Part shown: positions 43,740-52,032 of the stretch, piece after piece
How positions within the stretch are numbered: the stretch's first letter is position 1
Layout of the letters: each line of letters opens with the position of its first letter
Source of the DNA: a beta proteobacterium AAP99
Lineage (GTDB): Bacteria > Pseudomonadota > Gammaproteobacteria > Burkholderiales > Burkholderiaceae_C
DNA: 64,000 nt
Direction: 5' to 3'
Assembly (NCBI GenBank): GCA_001295775.1
Contig: LJIA01000001.1
Coordinates: forward strand, 248,001-312,000
Notes under the pieces: generated by a model
The model's input: only the letters and a program-made list of their open reading frames with translations
What the model was told of the DNA's origin: nothing
Databases searched by the model: none
Translations under genes and position numbers: made by a program

Positions 43740-44648
43740 TCAGCTGATGGTGAGCGTCCCGCGCGCCACGGGCACGCAATGCCCGCCCACCTGCACCTGC
43801 GTGGCCTGGCCGTCGGCCCGGGTGAAGCACAGGTGCAGCTCGCTGGCGCGGTTGATCTCCACCCCCTGGATCACCGTCCACTCGTAGCGGCCGTCCGCCT
43901 GTTCGATGTGCGCAGCGAGATAGCCCGCCAGTGCCGCTGCGGCACTGCCCGTGGCCGGGTCTTCCGGAAAGCCGAGGCCGGGGCAGAACATGCGCACGCG
44001 GGCGCGCCGTTTTTCCGCGTCGATCTGCATCGGATACATCCAGGGCCGCTCCGCCAGCACGTTGGCCGAGATGCGCAGCGCATTCCACTGCACCAGATCC
44101 AGCGCCGCGGCAGACAGCGCAGAACCGTCGCGCAAGGGCACCATGGTGAAGGGCACGCCGCAGCTCCAGATCTCGCAAGGCGCGCCCGGCACCAGCGAGG
44201 TGCTGGACAAGCCGAGCATGGACGCCAGCGTGGGCGGCTTCAGCGGCGTGTGGGTCATGGCCGGATTGCGCGGGCTCTCGAAGCTGACGCGCCCGGGGCC
44301 GTCCGCCGTGGCATCCAGCGCGATGTGCGTCACACCCACGGGCAGCTCGAGCAGCATGCTCGTGGCACCGGGCAAGCGCTCGCGCGCGATCGCGAAGGCA
44401 GTGCCCACGGTAGGGTGACCGGCAAAGGGCAGCTCGCTCTCCGGCGTGAAGATGCGCACGCGAGCCGTGTGCGCCGGCTGGGCCGGCTTGAGCACGAAGC
44501 TGGTCTCGGAATAGTTGAACTCGCGCGCGATGCGCTGCATCGCTTCCTCATCCAGCGAATCCGCATCGAACACCACGGCGAGCGGGTTGCCGCCGAAGCG
44601 CTGGCGGGTGAACACGTCGCAGGTGATGTACGGGAGTTCGAGGCTCAT
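43740..44648 (-). CDS. PhzF family isomerase/epimerase-like protein
   Basis: 302 aa from ATG 44648. YITCDVFTRQRFGGNPLAVV, REFNYSETSFVLKP with the catalytic Glu, and the C-terminal DPATGSAAAALAGYLA are the PhzF hallmarks. The fold catalyses proton-shift isomerisation in phenazine synthesis, but most chromosomal members have unknown substrates; no phz genes are nearby. It lies 87 nt downstream of the EamA gene on the same strand. Confidence 0.92.
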   Translation of the reverse strand: MSLELPYITCDVFTRQRFGGNPLAVVFDADSLDEEAMQRIAREFNYSETSFVLKPAQPAHTARVRIFTPESELPFAGHPTVGTAFAIARERLPGATSMLLELPVGVTHIALDATADGPGRVSFESPRNPAMTHTPLKPPTLASMLGLSSTSLVPGAPCEIWSCGVPFTMVPLRDGSALSAAALDLVQWNALRISANVLAERPWMYPMQIDAEKRRARVRMFCPGLGFPEDPATGSAAAALAGYLAAHIEQADGRYEWTVIQGVEINRASELHLCFTRADGQATQVQVGGHCVPVARGTLTIS

Positions 44649-44735
44649 GAGTCGGTGCTGTGAAGCGTTCGTTTCAGGACGTTGATGCGACCGGCCTGTC
44701 ACGAAAGCTACGGGTCAGTATATGTAACGGATTGT

Positions 44736-45728
44736 TTAACGCAATGCCGCGAACCGCCGCAGCAGAACAATCAGGGCGACGACCCCGCCGGCAAACAACC
44801 ACAGGTACCAGGGCACAGCCTCGCCGAAGAACAGGCCCGCCGCCGCGGCCGTCAGAAAGATCTGCAGCAGCTGAATCTGGCCGACCCGCGCCACGCCCCC
44901 GCGCGCCAACCCGCCATACCAGGCGAAGAAGCCCACGAGCTGCGACATCACCGTCACATAGGCAAAGGCGCTCCAGGCGCCAAGCCCTGCCGTGGCCAGT
45001 GCAGTGGGCTGCATCATCATGAGGCCTGCGGCCACCGGCACACTTACGGGCATGCTCAGAATCAGTGCCCAGCAGATCGTCTGCCACGCACCCAGGGTGC
45101 GCGAGGCCACGCCCCCTGCGGCATAGCCCAGCGCGGCGGCGAGCACCGCCAGCAGCATGAGTGCATCGCCCGCGTTCCAGGTGCCGCCACCCGCCAGCCA
45201 TGCAAAGGTGCAGACCAGCCCGGTGCCTACCGTGCAGAGCAGCCAGAAGGCGCGCGGCAGGCGCTCGCGGTAGAGCAGGGCGGCGGCCAGCGCGGTGAAG
45301 AAGGGCAGCAGGCCGTTGATCACGCCGGCGTGCGAGGCATTCACATACTTCACCGCCAGGGTCGACAGCAGCGGAAAACCCACCACCACGCCCAGCGCGG
45401 CCCAGAGCACGTCGCGCCATTCGCTGCCCTGCGGCCGGCGCACCTGGAGTGCCAGCACGATGGCTGCGGCAAGCAGGCCGGCACCCGCCATGCGCCCGAA
45501 GGCGACGAACAGCGGCGGCAGTTCCGTGTTCGCCAGCCGGGTCATCGGCAGTGAGAGCGAAAACACCATCACACCCATCAGACCGAGCAGCAGGCCGCCG
45601 CCCGCTTGGCCGGCGGATGTGTTTCGGGTGGGTGCAATGCCCGCCGCCGTGCCGGTTGCGACGTCAGCCGCGTTCAGCGCTGCGGCAGCCTGCCGCGTCG
45701 GCTGATAGTCAGTGCCCTGCGTCGCCAT
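44736..45728 (-). CDS. EamA/DMT-family permease
   Basis: 330 aa from ATG 45728, with a polar N-terminus of about 45 residues and ten hydrophobic segments in two EamA repeats (GGLLLGLMGVMVFSLSLPMT; ALLYRERLPRAFWLLCTVG; GLFFGEAVPWYLWLFAGGVV). Members export amino acids or other metabolites. It is divergent from the MocR regulator with 88 bp between, the typical arrangement for a regulator and its target. Confidence 0.9.
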   Translation of the reverse strand: MATQGTDYQPTRQAAAALNAADVATGTAAGIAPTRNTSAGQAGGGLLLGLMGVMVFSLSLPMTRLANTELPPLFVAFGRMAGAGLLAAAIVLALQVRRPQGSEWRDVLWAALGVVVGFPLLSTLAVKYVNASHAGVINGLLPFFTALAAALLYRERLPRAFWLLCTVGTGLVCTFAWLAGGGTWNAGDALMLLAVLAAALGYAAGGVASRTLGAWQTICWALILSMPVSVPVAAGLMMMQPTALATAGLGAWSAFAYVTVMSQLVGFFAWYGGLARGGVARVGQIQLLQIFLTAAAAGLFFGEAVPWYLWLFAGGVVALIVLLRRFAALR

Positions 45729-45742
45729 TGAAAAATCCAAAG

Positions 45743-45762
45743 ACCATAGCGGTGCACCATAG
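45743..45762. promoter_or_regulatory. Candidate MocR operator (direct repeats)
   Basis: ACCATAG occurs at 45743-45749 and again at 45756-45762, a 13-bp period, between divergent EamA and MocR genes. MocR/PdxR regulators are known to bind direct repeats in such regions. Confidence 0.45.
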
Positions 45763-45816
45763 TGTTTTCCTCCGATACACTCCCGGTACAGTTGATCATT
45801 CACAGAGGAAAGCGTG

Positions 45817-47304
45817 ATGGCATTGGAACGAGAACAGAGCATCGTCCCCGGCAACCTGGCTGAAGGCCGACCCGCACCGGCCCGGCGCAATGAGAACCTG
45901 GATCGCGCCGCCGACGAGACCCTGGTCGATCAACTGGTGCAGCGGTTTCGCCGTCGCATCGAGGAGCGCATCCTCAAGCCGGGCGGCAAGCTGCCCTCGA
46001 TCCGCTTGCTCGCCGAGCGCGAAGGCGTCTCGCGCTTTACGGTCGTCGAGGCCTATGACCGTCTGGTCGGGCAGGGCCTGATCGAATCCAAGCGGGGCAG
46101 CGGGTTTTTCGTGAGAGAACGAACTCTCGCGCCCGCCAAGCCGCTGGCCGTGCCGGAGCACCAGACCATGGATACGGTCTGGCTGCTGCGCAACCTGTTC
46201 CGCGATGTGGGCGGGCCACATCACATGCCGGGCACCGGTACGTTCCCCCCGGAATGGCTGGACGCCGAGCTGATTGCCCACGCACTGCGCGCCTACGCCC
46301 GCGGAGACGGCACCAGCCTGCTGCGCTACGGCACGCCCTACGGCTACGAGCCGCTGCGCGAACAGCTCACCATCAAGCTGGCCGAACTCGAGATCCAAGC
46401 CGCCCCGCAGCAGATCCTCACCACCACCGGCGTCACCCAGGCGCTCACGCTGGTGGCGCGCCAGCTGGCCCAACCGGGTGATGTGGTCTTTGTGGATGAC
46501 CCCGGCTGGTTCGTGCTGTTTGCCGCGCTGAATGCCCAGGGCCTGCGCGTGATCGGCGTGCCGCACACGCACGATGGCCCGGATCTGGGCGAACTCAAGC
46601 GTCTGGCCGAGCTGCACAAGCCCAAGCTGTACGTGATCAACAGCGTGCTGCACAACCCCACCGGGCACAGCCTGTCTGCCGCCAAGGCCTTCCAGATCCT
46701 GCGTCTGGCCGAGCAGTTCGACTTCCACATCGTCGAAGACGACGTGTACTGCGACTTCCACCCCGGCAGCCACATCCAGCCGGCCACGCGTCTGGCCAGC
46801 CTGGATCAGCTCAAGCGCGTGATCTACCTGGGCAGCTTCTCCAAGACCCTGGCCGCCAACCTGCGCGTGGGCTTCATTGCGGCCGAGGTGGGCCTGGCCG
46901 CCAGCCTCGTGGACCAGAAGATGCTGCTCTCGCTCACCAGCCCGGAGATCGGCGAGCGGGTAGTGCACAAGGTGTTGTCTGAAGGGCACTACCGCAAGCA
47001 TGTGGAGCGTCTGCGCCACAAGCTGGAAGGCCGCCGCGCCGCCACGCTCAAGGCACTCGAAGGCGTTGGCGTGAAGTTTCCCAATCTTGCGCCCTGCGGC
47101 ATGTTCCTCTGGGGTGACCTGGGCGTGGACTCCCTGCAGGTGACCAATGCCGGCCTGGACGAGAACTTCGTCTTCGCCCCCGGCAGCCTGTTCTCGCCCA
47201 CCCAGGCGCCCAGCACCTGGATGCGCTTCAACGCCGCCACCTCCGGCCACCCGCAGATGCTGCGCTTTTTGGCGCAGAGCATTGAGCAGGCGGCGCGGGG
47301 CTAG
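45817..47304 (+). CDS. MocR-type regulator (GntR winged helix fused to an aminotransferase-like domain)
   Basis: 495 aa. The GntR DNA-binding domain covers about 35-100 (GGKLPSIRLLAEREGVSRFT, then SKRGSGFFVR). The fold-type I aminotransferase domain follows, with LLRYGTPYGYEPLREQL, NPTGHSLSAAKAFQIL, EDDVYCDF (D308 to the PLP ring) and SFSKTLAANLRVGF (K343, the PLP lysine). MocR proteins sense PLP or amino acids and usually control the neighbouring gene, here EamA. The GTG at 45814 is a minor alternative start. Confidence 0.93.
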   Translation: MALEREQSIVPGNLAEGRPAPARRNENLDRAADETLVDQLVQRFRRRIEERILKPGGKLPSIRLLAEREGVSRFTVVEAYDRLVGQGLIESKRGSGFFVRERTLAPAKPLAVPEHQTMDTVWLLRNLFRDVGGPHHMPGTGTFPPEWLDAELIAHALRAYARGDGTSLLRYGTPYGYEPLREQLTIKLAELEIQAAPQQILTTTGVTQALTLVARQLAQPGDVVFVDDPGWFVLFAALNAQGLRVIGVPHTHDGPDLGELKRLAELHKPKLYVINSVLHNPTGHSLSAAKAFQILRLAEQFDFHIVEDDVYCDFHPGSHIQPATRLASLDQLKRVIYLGSFSKTLAANLRVGFIAAEVGLAASLVDQKMLLSLTSPEIGERVVHKVLSEGHYRKHVERLRHKLEGRRAATLKALEGVGVKFPNLAPCGMFLWGDLGVDSLQVTNAGLDENFVFAPGSLFSPTQAPSTWMRFNAATSGHPQMLRFLAQSIEQAARG

Positions 47305-47331
47305 AACCGGCTCCCGCTGCGCCGCCGCGGC

Positions 47332-47358
47332 CTTGAAACCGCGGCGGTCGCCCATAAT
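47332..47358 (+). promoter_or_regulatory. Sigma-32-type heat-shock promoter for htpG
   Basis: CTTGAAA (47332-47338), 12 nt spacer, then CCCATAAT (47351-47358), very close to the RpoH consensus. It lies 28 nt after the MocR stop and about 220 nt before htpG, a classic heat-shock gene. Confidence 0.8.
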
Positions 47359-47369
47359 TCGCAGCTGCC

Positions 47370-47400
47370 AAGGCCTTTTGGAGTGAATCCAGAAGGCCTT
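47370..47400 (+). other. Strong stem-loop in the htpG leader
   Basis: AAGGCCTTTTGGA (47370-47382) pairs with TCCAGAAGGCCTT (47388-47400) over 13 bp with one G-U pair and a 5-nt loop GTGAA. It is followed only by TCCGC, so termination is unlikely to be complete; partial attenuation or mRNA protection is possible. Confidence 0.7.
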
Positions 47401-47447
47401 TCCGCTTGTCTGCGGGTTTCGCGGCGCATGCGCCGTGCGCAGACAAG
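47397..47447 (-). repeat. Dispersed palindrome family, copy E (divergent)
   Basis: It begins GGCCTTTCCGCTTGTCT like copy F but the centre differs. CTTGTCTGCG (47405-47414) and CGCAGACAAG (47438-47447) are perfect inverted arms, enclosing a GC-rich second hairpin. Confidence 0.5.
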
Positions 47448-47488
47448 GGCTCGCGCCTGCCAGCGCGAGCTCCGTTGCGGTCTGGAAT

Positions 47489-47550
47489 TGGCTTTCCGCT
47501 TGTCTGGTGCGCTTCTTCAGCCATTTTGGCTTGAAGAACCGCATGAATCC
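47489..47550 (-). repeat. Dispersed palindrome family, copy F
   Basis: TTGGCTTTCCGCTTGTCTGG, TGCGCTTCTTCAGCC, ATTTTGGCTTGAAGAACCGC. Ends 27 nt before the htpG ATG, inside the predicted mRNA leader. The TTCTTCA/TGAAGAA arms form a stem. Confidence 0.8.
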
Positions 47551-47576
47551 TCGTTCTACGTTTTCGAACCTGAGCC

Positions 47577-49472
47577 ATGAGCACCGAAACCCTGGGTTTT
47601 CAAGCCGAGGTGAAGCAGCTGCTTCACCTGATGATCCACAGCCTGTACTCCAACAAGGAGATCTTCCTGCGCGAGCTGGTGAGCAATGCCAGTGACGCGC
47701 TGGACAAGCTGCGCTTCGAGTCGATTGCCAATGCGGCGCTTGCCGAGGGCGCAGGTGAGCCGCAGATCACCGTGAGCTTCGACAAGGCGGCCAAGACGGT
47801 GACGATTGCCGACAACGGCATCGGCATGAGCCGCGAGGAAGCCATTGCCCACCTGGGCACGATCGCCAAGAGTGGCACCAAGGAGTTCTTCAGCAAGCTC
47901 TCCGGCGACCAGCAGAAGGACGCCGCCCTGATCGGCCAGTTCGGCGTGGGCTTCTATTCCAGCTTCATCGTGGCGCACAAGGTCACGGTGCTGACGCGCC
48001 GCGCGGGCACCGCCTTCAACGCGGCAACGCGCTGGGAAAGCACCGGCGAGGGCGACTTCACGGTCGAGCCAGCCGAAAAGCAGAGCCCCGGCACCGAGAT
48101 CACGCTGCATCTGCGTGACGATGACGCGGAGTTTGCCGACCGCTGGCGCCTGTCTTCGATCATCAAGAAGTACAGCGACCACGTCGGCTTCCCGATCCGC
48201 ATGAAGAAGCAGGAATGGGACAAGGAGGCCGGCGAATACAAGCTGCTCGACGAATGGGAGACGGTCAACCAGGCCGCCAGCCTCTGGACGCGCAGCAAGA
48301 GCGACATCACCGACGAGCAGTACACCGAGTTCTACAAGAGTCTGGCGCATGACATGCAGGCACCGCTGGCCTGGACGCACAACCGCGTCGAGGGCCGCAG
48401 CGAGTACACGCAGCTGCTCTACCTGCCGGCCAAGGCGCCCTTCGATCTGTGGGATCGCGATCGCCCGGCCGGCGTAAAGCTCTACGTCAAGCGCGTCTTC
48501 ATCATGGACGATGCCAAGGAGCTGATGCCGGTCTATCTGCGCTTCGTGCGCGGCGTGATCGATTCGCAGGACCTGCCGCTGAACGTCAGCCGCGAGATCC
48601 TGCAGGAAAGCCGCGACGTCAAGGCCATCCGCGAAGGCTCCACCAAGCGCGTGCTCTCCATGCTCGAAGATCTGGCCGAGAACAATAAGGACGACTACGC
48701 CGGCTTCTGGAAGGAGTTCGGCCAGGTGCTTAAGGAAGGCCTGGGCGAGGACTTTGCCAATCAGGAGCGCCTGGCCAAGCTGCTGCGGTTTGCCTCAACT
48801 GCGGCCTCCACGAGTGCTGACGAGCAGACCGTCTCGCTGGCCGACTACGTGGGCCGCATGAAGGAAGGCCAGGAGGCGATCTACTACATCACTGCCGAAA
48901 GCCTCGCTGCCGCCAAGGCCAGCCCGCATCTGGAGATCTTCCGCAAGAAGGGCATTGAAGTCCTGCTGCTGACTGACCGCATCGACGAATGGATGCTCAG
49001 TCACCTGAACGAGTTCGACGGCAAGCCCCTGGCCAGCGTGGCCAAGGGCGGCGTGGACCTGGGCAAGCTTGAGGACGAGGAAGAGAAGAAGGCCCGCGAG
49101 GAAACCGCCGAGCAGTTCAAGGAGTTGATCGAAGGCGTCAAGAAGGTGCTGGGCGAGCGCGTGAAGGACGTGCGCACCACCGGCCGCCTGACCGACAGCC
49201 CCGCCTGCCTGGTGGTGGACGAGCACGAGATGAGCGCCAACCTGCAGCGCCTGCTCAAGCAGGCCGGCCAGAAGGCCCCGGAGACCAAGCCCATCCTCGA
49301 GATCAACCCCACGCACCCGCTGGTCTCGCGCATGAAGGCGGACTCCGCCCGCATCGAGGATTTGTCGCACGTGCTGCTGGACAACGCCCTTCTGGCCGAA
49401 GGCGGCTACCTGGAAGATCCGTCGGCCTATGTGGCGCGGATCAACAAGCTGCTGCTTGAGCTGGGTGCTTGA
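47577..49472 (+). CDS. htpG: Molecular chaperone HtpG (Hsp90)
   Basis: 631 aa. The GHKL ATPase N-domain has [40 protein letters not shown] and [19 protein letters not shown]. Middle-domain [20 protein letters not shown] and [17 protein letters not shown] follow, and a C-terminal dimerisation region ends the protein. It helps fold client proteins under stress in the cytosol. The heat-shock promoter upstream agrees. The stop overlaps an in-frame ATG for the next gene. Confidence 0.98.
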
Positions 49473-49485
49473 TGCGCAGTACGAA

Positions 49486-49583
49486 CCCTCCCCTGTGCAC
49501 AGGGGAGGGCAGGGTGGGGTTCCAGGAGCAACAGCACGTGCCTCATGACCCCACCCCAACCCTCCCCTGCGAGCAGGGGAGGG
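49486..49583. repeat. Inverted pair of a GC-rich palindromic repeat
   Basis: Unit 1 (49486-49520) carries CCCTCCCCTGTGCACAGGGG then a GGGTGGGGT tail. Unit 2 (49548-49583) is nearly its reverse complement, with ACCCCACCCC and CCTCCCCTGCGAGCAGGGGA. Each unit is itself a hairpin, and the two form a larger inverted repeat around a 27-nt centre. Repeats of this kind are common between genes in proteobacteria. Confidence 0.75.
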
Positions 49584-49588
49584 AGCGT

Positions 49589-50080
49589 TTGCGGCTTGCG
49601 GGGCTCGCCCCCGTTGTTCAGCGCGACACCCGCCTCCTGATTCTCGGTAGCTTCCCCGGCGCGGCCTCCCTGGCCGTGCAGCGTTACTACGCGCACCCGC
49701 AGAACCACTTCTGGTTCCTGCTTTCTGCCATCCTCAATGAGCCGCTGATCCACTGGCCCTACGCGCTGCGCTGCGAGCGCCTGCTGGCGCGCGGCATCGG
49801 GCTGTGGGATGTGCTGGGCGCCTGCGAGCGCGAAGGCAGTCTGGACAGTGCCATCGAGGCGGGTGAACCCAATGATCCCGCCGGCGTGCTGGCGCTCGCA
49901 CCGCGGCTTGAGCGGGCCTGCTTCAATGGCGCCTTTGCGCAGGCGCATCAGCAGCGCTGGGCGGCCGCCGGTCTGACGGCGGTCAGCCTGCCGTCGTCCA
50001 GCCCGGCCAACGCCGGCCAGCGCTTCGAACACAAGCTGCAGGTCTGGCGCGCAGCCCTGCACATGGAAGGACACCCTTGA
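49589..50080 (+). CDS. DNA-deoxyinosine glycosylase (uracil-DNA glycosylase superfamily)
   Basis: About 163 aa if translation starts at TTG 49589. RLLILGSFPGAASLAVQRYY, AHPQNHFWFLLSAIL, GIGLWDVLGACEREGSLDS and LPSSSPANAG are the motifs of the hypoxanthine-DNA glycosylase branch, which removes deaminated adenine. The start is ambiguous: ATG 49472, overlapping the htpG stop, is in frame, but would translate the whole GC-rich repeat pair into a 39-residue low-quality extension. The repeat places AGGGGAGGGAG right before TTG 49589, which then gives the normal family length. Confidence 0.82.
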   Translation: MRLAGLAPVVQRDTRLLILGSFPGAASLAVQRYYAHPQNHFWFLLSAILNEPLIHWPYALRCERLLARGIGLWDVLGACEREGSLDSAIEAGEPNDPAGVLALAPRLERACFNGAFAQAHQQRWAAAGLTAVSLPSSSPANAGQRFEHKLQVWRAALHMEGHP

Positions 50081-50739
50081 GCGCAGCCCGCAAGCCCGGC
50101 AGAGGCATCGAGCCGGCCTATGACCCGGTCACCATTTCGGAATCCGACGGGGTTCGCTACCTGCACTTGGGTAGCGAATGGGTGCAGGGCGCCATGCGGA
50201 TTCGTCGGCCCTTCGATCTGGAGATCGACTACACGCGCGACATGATGGCCTGGGAAGGCCTGGTCGAGTCGCCATCGCACATCGTGCAACTCGGCCTTGG
50301 CGCCGCCAGTCTCACGAAGTACTGCTGGCGTCAGTATCCGCAGGCGCAGATCACTGCTGTTGAACTGAACCCGCAGGTCATCGCCTGTGCCCGGCAGTTC
50401 TTCAAGCTGCCTGCCGACGACGCACGTCTGGGCGTGGTCCAGGCGGACGCACTGGCATGGATCGCCAACCCGCGCCGCAAGGCAAGCATCGATGTGCTGC
50501 AGGTCGACCTGTACGACGCCACGGCCTCCGGGCCGGTGTATGACGGCGAGGACTTCTACGCGGCCTGCCGCAAGTCGCTGGCGCCGGGCGGTGTGATGAC
50601 GGTCAACGTGTTCGGTCGTGGCTGGGGCTTCGAGGACAGCTTTGCCGCGGTATTCGCCGCGTTTGGTGGCCGCTGCGAGGCTCTTGCCCCGGTGGATGCC
50701 GGTAATCGCATCATCGTGGCGCAGAAGCTGCCGGCGTGA
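50077..50739 (+). CDS. Spermidine synthase-like methyltransferase-fold protein
   Basis: 220 aa. IVQLGLGAASLTKYCWRQYP is the nucleotide-binding glycine-rich loop, AQITAVELNPQVIACARQFF the acidic strand-2 motif, and DVLQVDLYDATASGPVYDGE the catalytic-region Asp motif of the spermidine synthase/SpeE-like family. It lacks the N-terminal beta domain of full SpeE, so true putrescine aminopropyl transfer is uncertain. The start TTG 50077 overlaps the previous stop (TTGA); a later start cannot be excluded. Confidence 0.82.
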   Translation: MSAARKPGRGIEPAYDPVTISESDGVRYLHLGSEWVQGAMRIRRPFDLEIDYTRDMMAWEGLVESPSHIVQLGLGAASLTKYCWRQYPQAQITAVELNPQVIACARQFFKLPADDARLGVVQADALAWIANPRRKASIDVLQVDLYDATASGPVYDGEDFYAACRKSLAPGGVMTVNVFGRGWGFEDSFAAVFAAFGGRCEALAPVDAGNRIIVAQKLPA

Positions 50740-50908
50740 CGGCGGTGGCATGCCTGGTTGGGTTCCGGTTACGCACTGAAACTTTGCGCGGGGTCGCTCG
50801 GCGCGACGTTCCGCGCGGGCGCCTAAACTCTTGGGCTTTCCTGATCAGAGCCGCGTCCCGCGCTGTCATGAGCCGCGTCGGAGCCGGTCCGTACCGAGAG
50901 GTTCTCAC

Positions 50909-51880
50909 ATGCATGTCCAGTCCGGCGTTCGCGCGCTGCTCGCAACACTTGTCTCCACTGTCGCCGCACTGAGCGCGCCGGCTGCACTCGCTCAGACGAG
51001 CGCTGCACCCGCAAGCCCCGCAGCACCTGCGCGCGTCGGTGTGACCGTGAGCCTCGCAGACTACGCACCGATCTTCGCAAGGTCGCTTGACGCCCCGGTG
51101 ACCGAGGATGCGATGAAGTTGCGCCTTTGGGGCCAGCAGGAGATCGCCGCGCGTCTGCTCAACGAGGCTCTGGGCGAAGCAGCCGTCAATCAGGCGGTAC
51201 TGGCCGCCTGGCCCAAGTACGACGCCGCAAAGGACACGCTCTCCAAGGGCTTCTCGGGTCTGACGCCATCGCCGGTGGACTCGATGAACCGTATCAACGG
51301 CGCGCTGCGTTTCCGCCAGGGCCTGAAGCTCAATTTCGTCACCTATGCCGGCTTTTTTGACGGCCGCGTGCTGTCCACGGCCGACGAGGGCGTGGGCACG
51401 CTCTTGCTGCCGGTGGAGCAGGGCGGAGCGCCGATCGTCCCGGCGGTGTCCCGCGAATACGCCCGCATCGTCGTCACCCAGCTGCTCGGCGCTCGTGCGA
51501 CCGGGCGGTCGCTGGCCGATCTGGCCGTCCATGAGGGCCTCGCGCTTCAGGTGGCGCGGCAGTCGCTGCCTGACGCCGACGAAGCGGCATTCTTCGCACC
51601 CGGCGAGTTTGCCCGCCTGAATGCGCAGTCCGCCGAACTGCTGCGCACCACCAAGACCCAGCTGGCCGAGACCAATGCGGACAAGCTCGCACGCTGGATG
51701 GACAACCGCAACGGTCAGGCCGTGCTCAAGCCCGAGGCCGTGTTCGTCGGCTACCTGATCGTCGGCCGCTGGCTGCGCGACGGCGTGACGATCGAGGAGG
51801 TGCTGAAGACCCCGCGTGCCGACATGGCCCGGGTGGCTGGTCGAGTGATTGACCGCCTGCAGCAAGGTGCCAAGCGCTGA
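50909..51880 (+). CDS. Secreted protein of unknown function
   Basis: 323 aa from ATG 50909. A clear signal peptide ends in AALAQ before TSAAPASPAA. The rest is mostly helical in appearance. Segments include LNFVTYAGFFDGRVLSTADE, SREYARIVVTQLLGARATGR and SLADLAVHEGLALQVARQSL. The order E-Y-x-x followed by H-E-G-L-A recalls gluzincin-type zinc peptidases, but the metal histidines of an HExxH motif are absent (REYAR), so if related it would be inactive. That is speculation. It is monocistronic, with a terminator. Confidence 0.7.
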   Translation: MHVQSGVRALLATLVSTVAALSAPAALAQTSAAPASPAAPARVGVTVSLADYAPIFARSLDAPVTEDAMKLRLWGQQEIAARLLNEALGEAAVNQAVLAAWPKYDAAKDTLSKGFSGLTPSPVDSMNRINGALRFRQGLKLNFVTYAGFFDGRVLSTADEGVGTLLLPVEQGGAPIVPAVSREYARIVVTQLLGARATGRSLADLAVHEGLALQVARQSLPDADEAAFFAPGEFARLNAQSAELLRTTKTQLAETNADKLARWMDNRNGQAVLKPEAVFVGYLIVGRWLRDGVTIEEVLKTPRADMARVAGRVIDRLQQGAKR

Positions 51881-51904
51881 ATTCCAGGGATCAGGACACA
51901 GACG

Positions 51905-51931
51905 AAACGGCCCGCGATGCGGGCCGTTTTT
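51905..51931 (+). terminator. Rho-independent terminator
   Basis: An 11-bp stem AAACGGCCCGC/GCGGGCCGTTT with a 3-nt loop and a T run, 25 nt after the secreted-protein stop. Confidence 0.9.
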
Positions 51932-52032
51932 CATTTGGTCGCTACCCACCGAGGGACAACCCTCAGCCGGACGGTCGGCGATTCACGATGCGCGGCGCGC
52001 CGCCACCCAAATCACGGCGCTAGCATTTGCGC

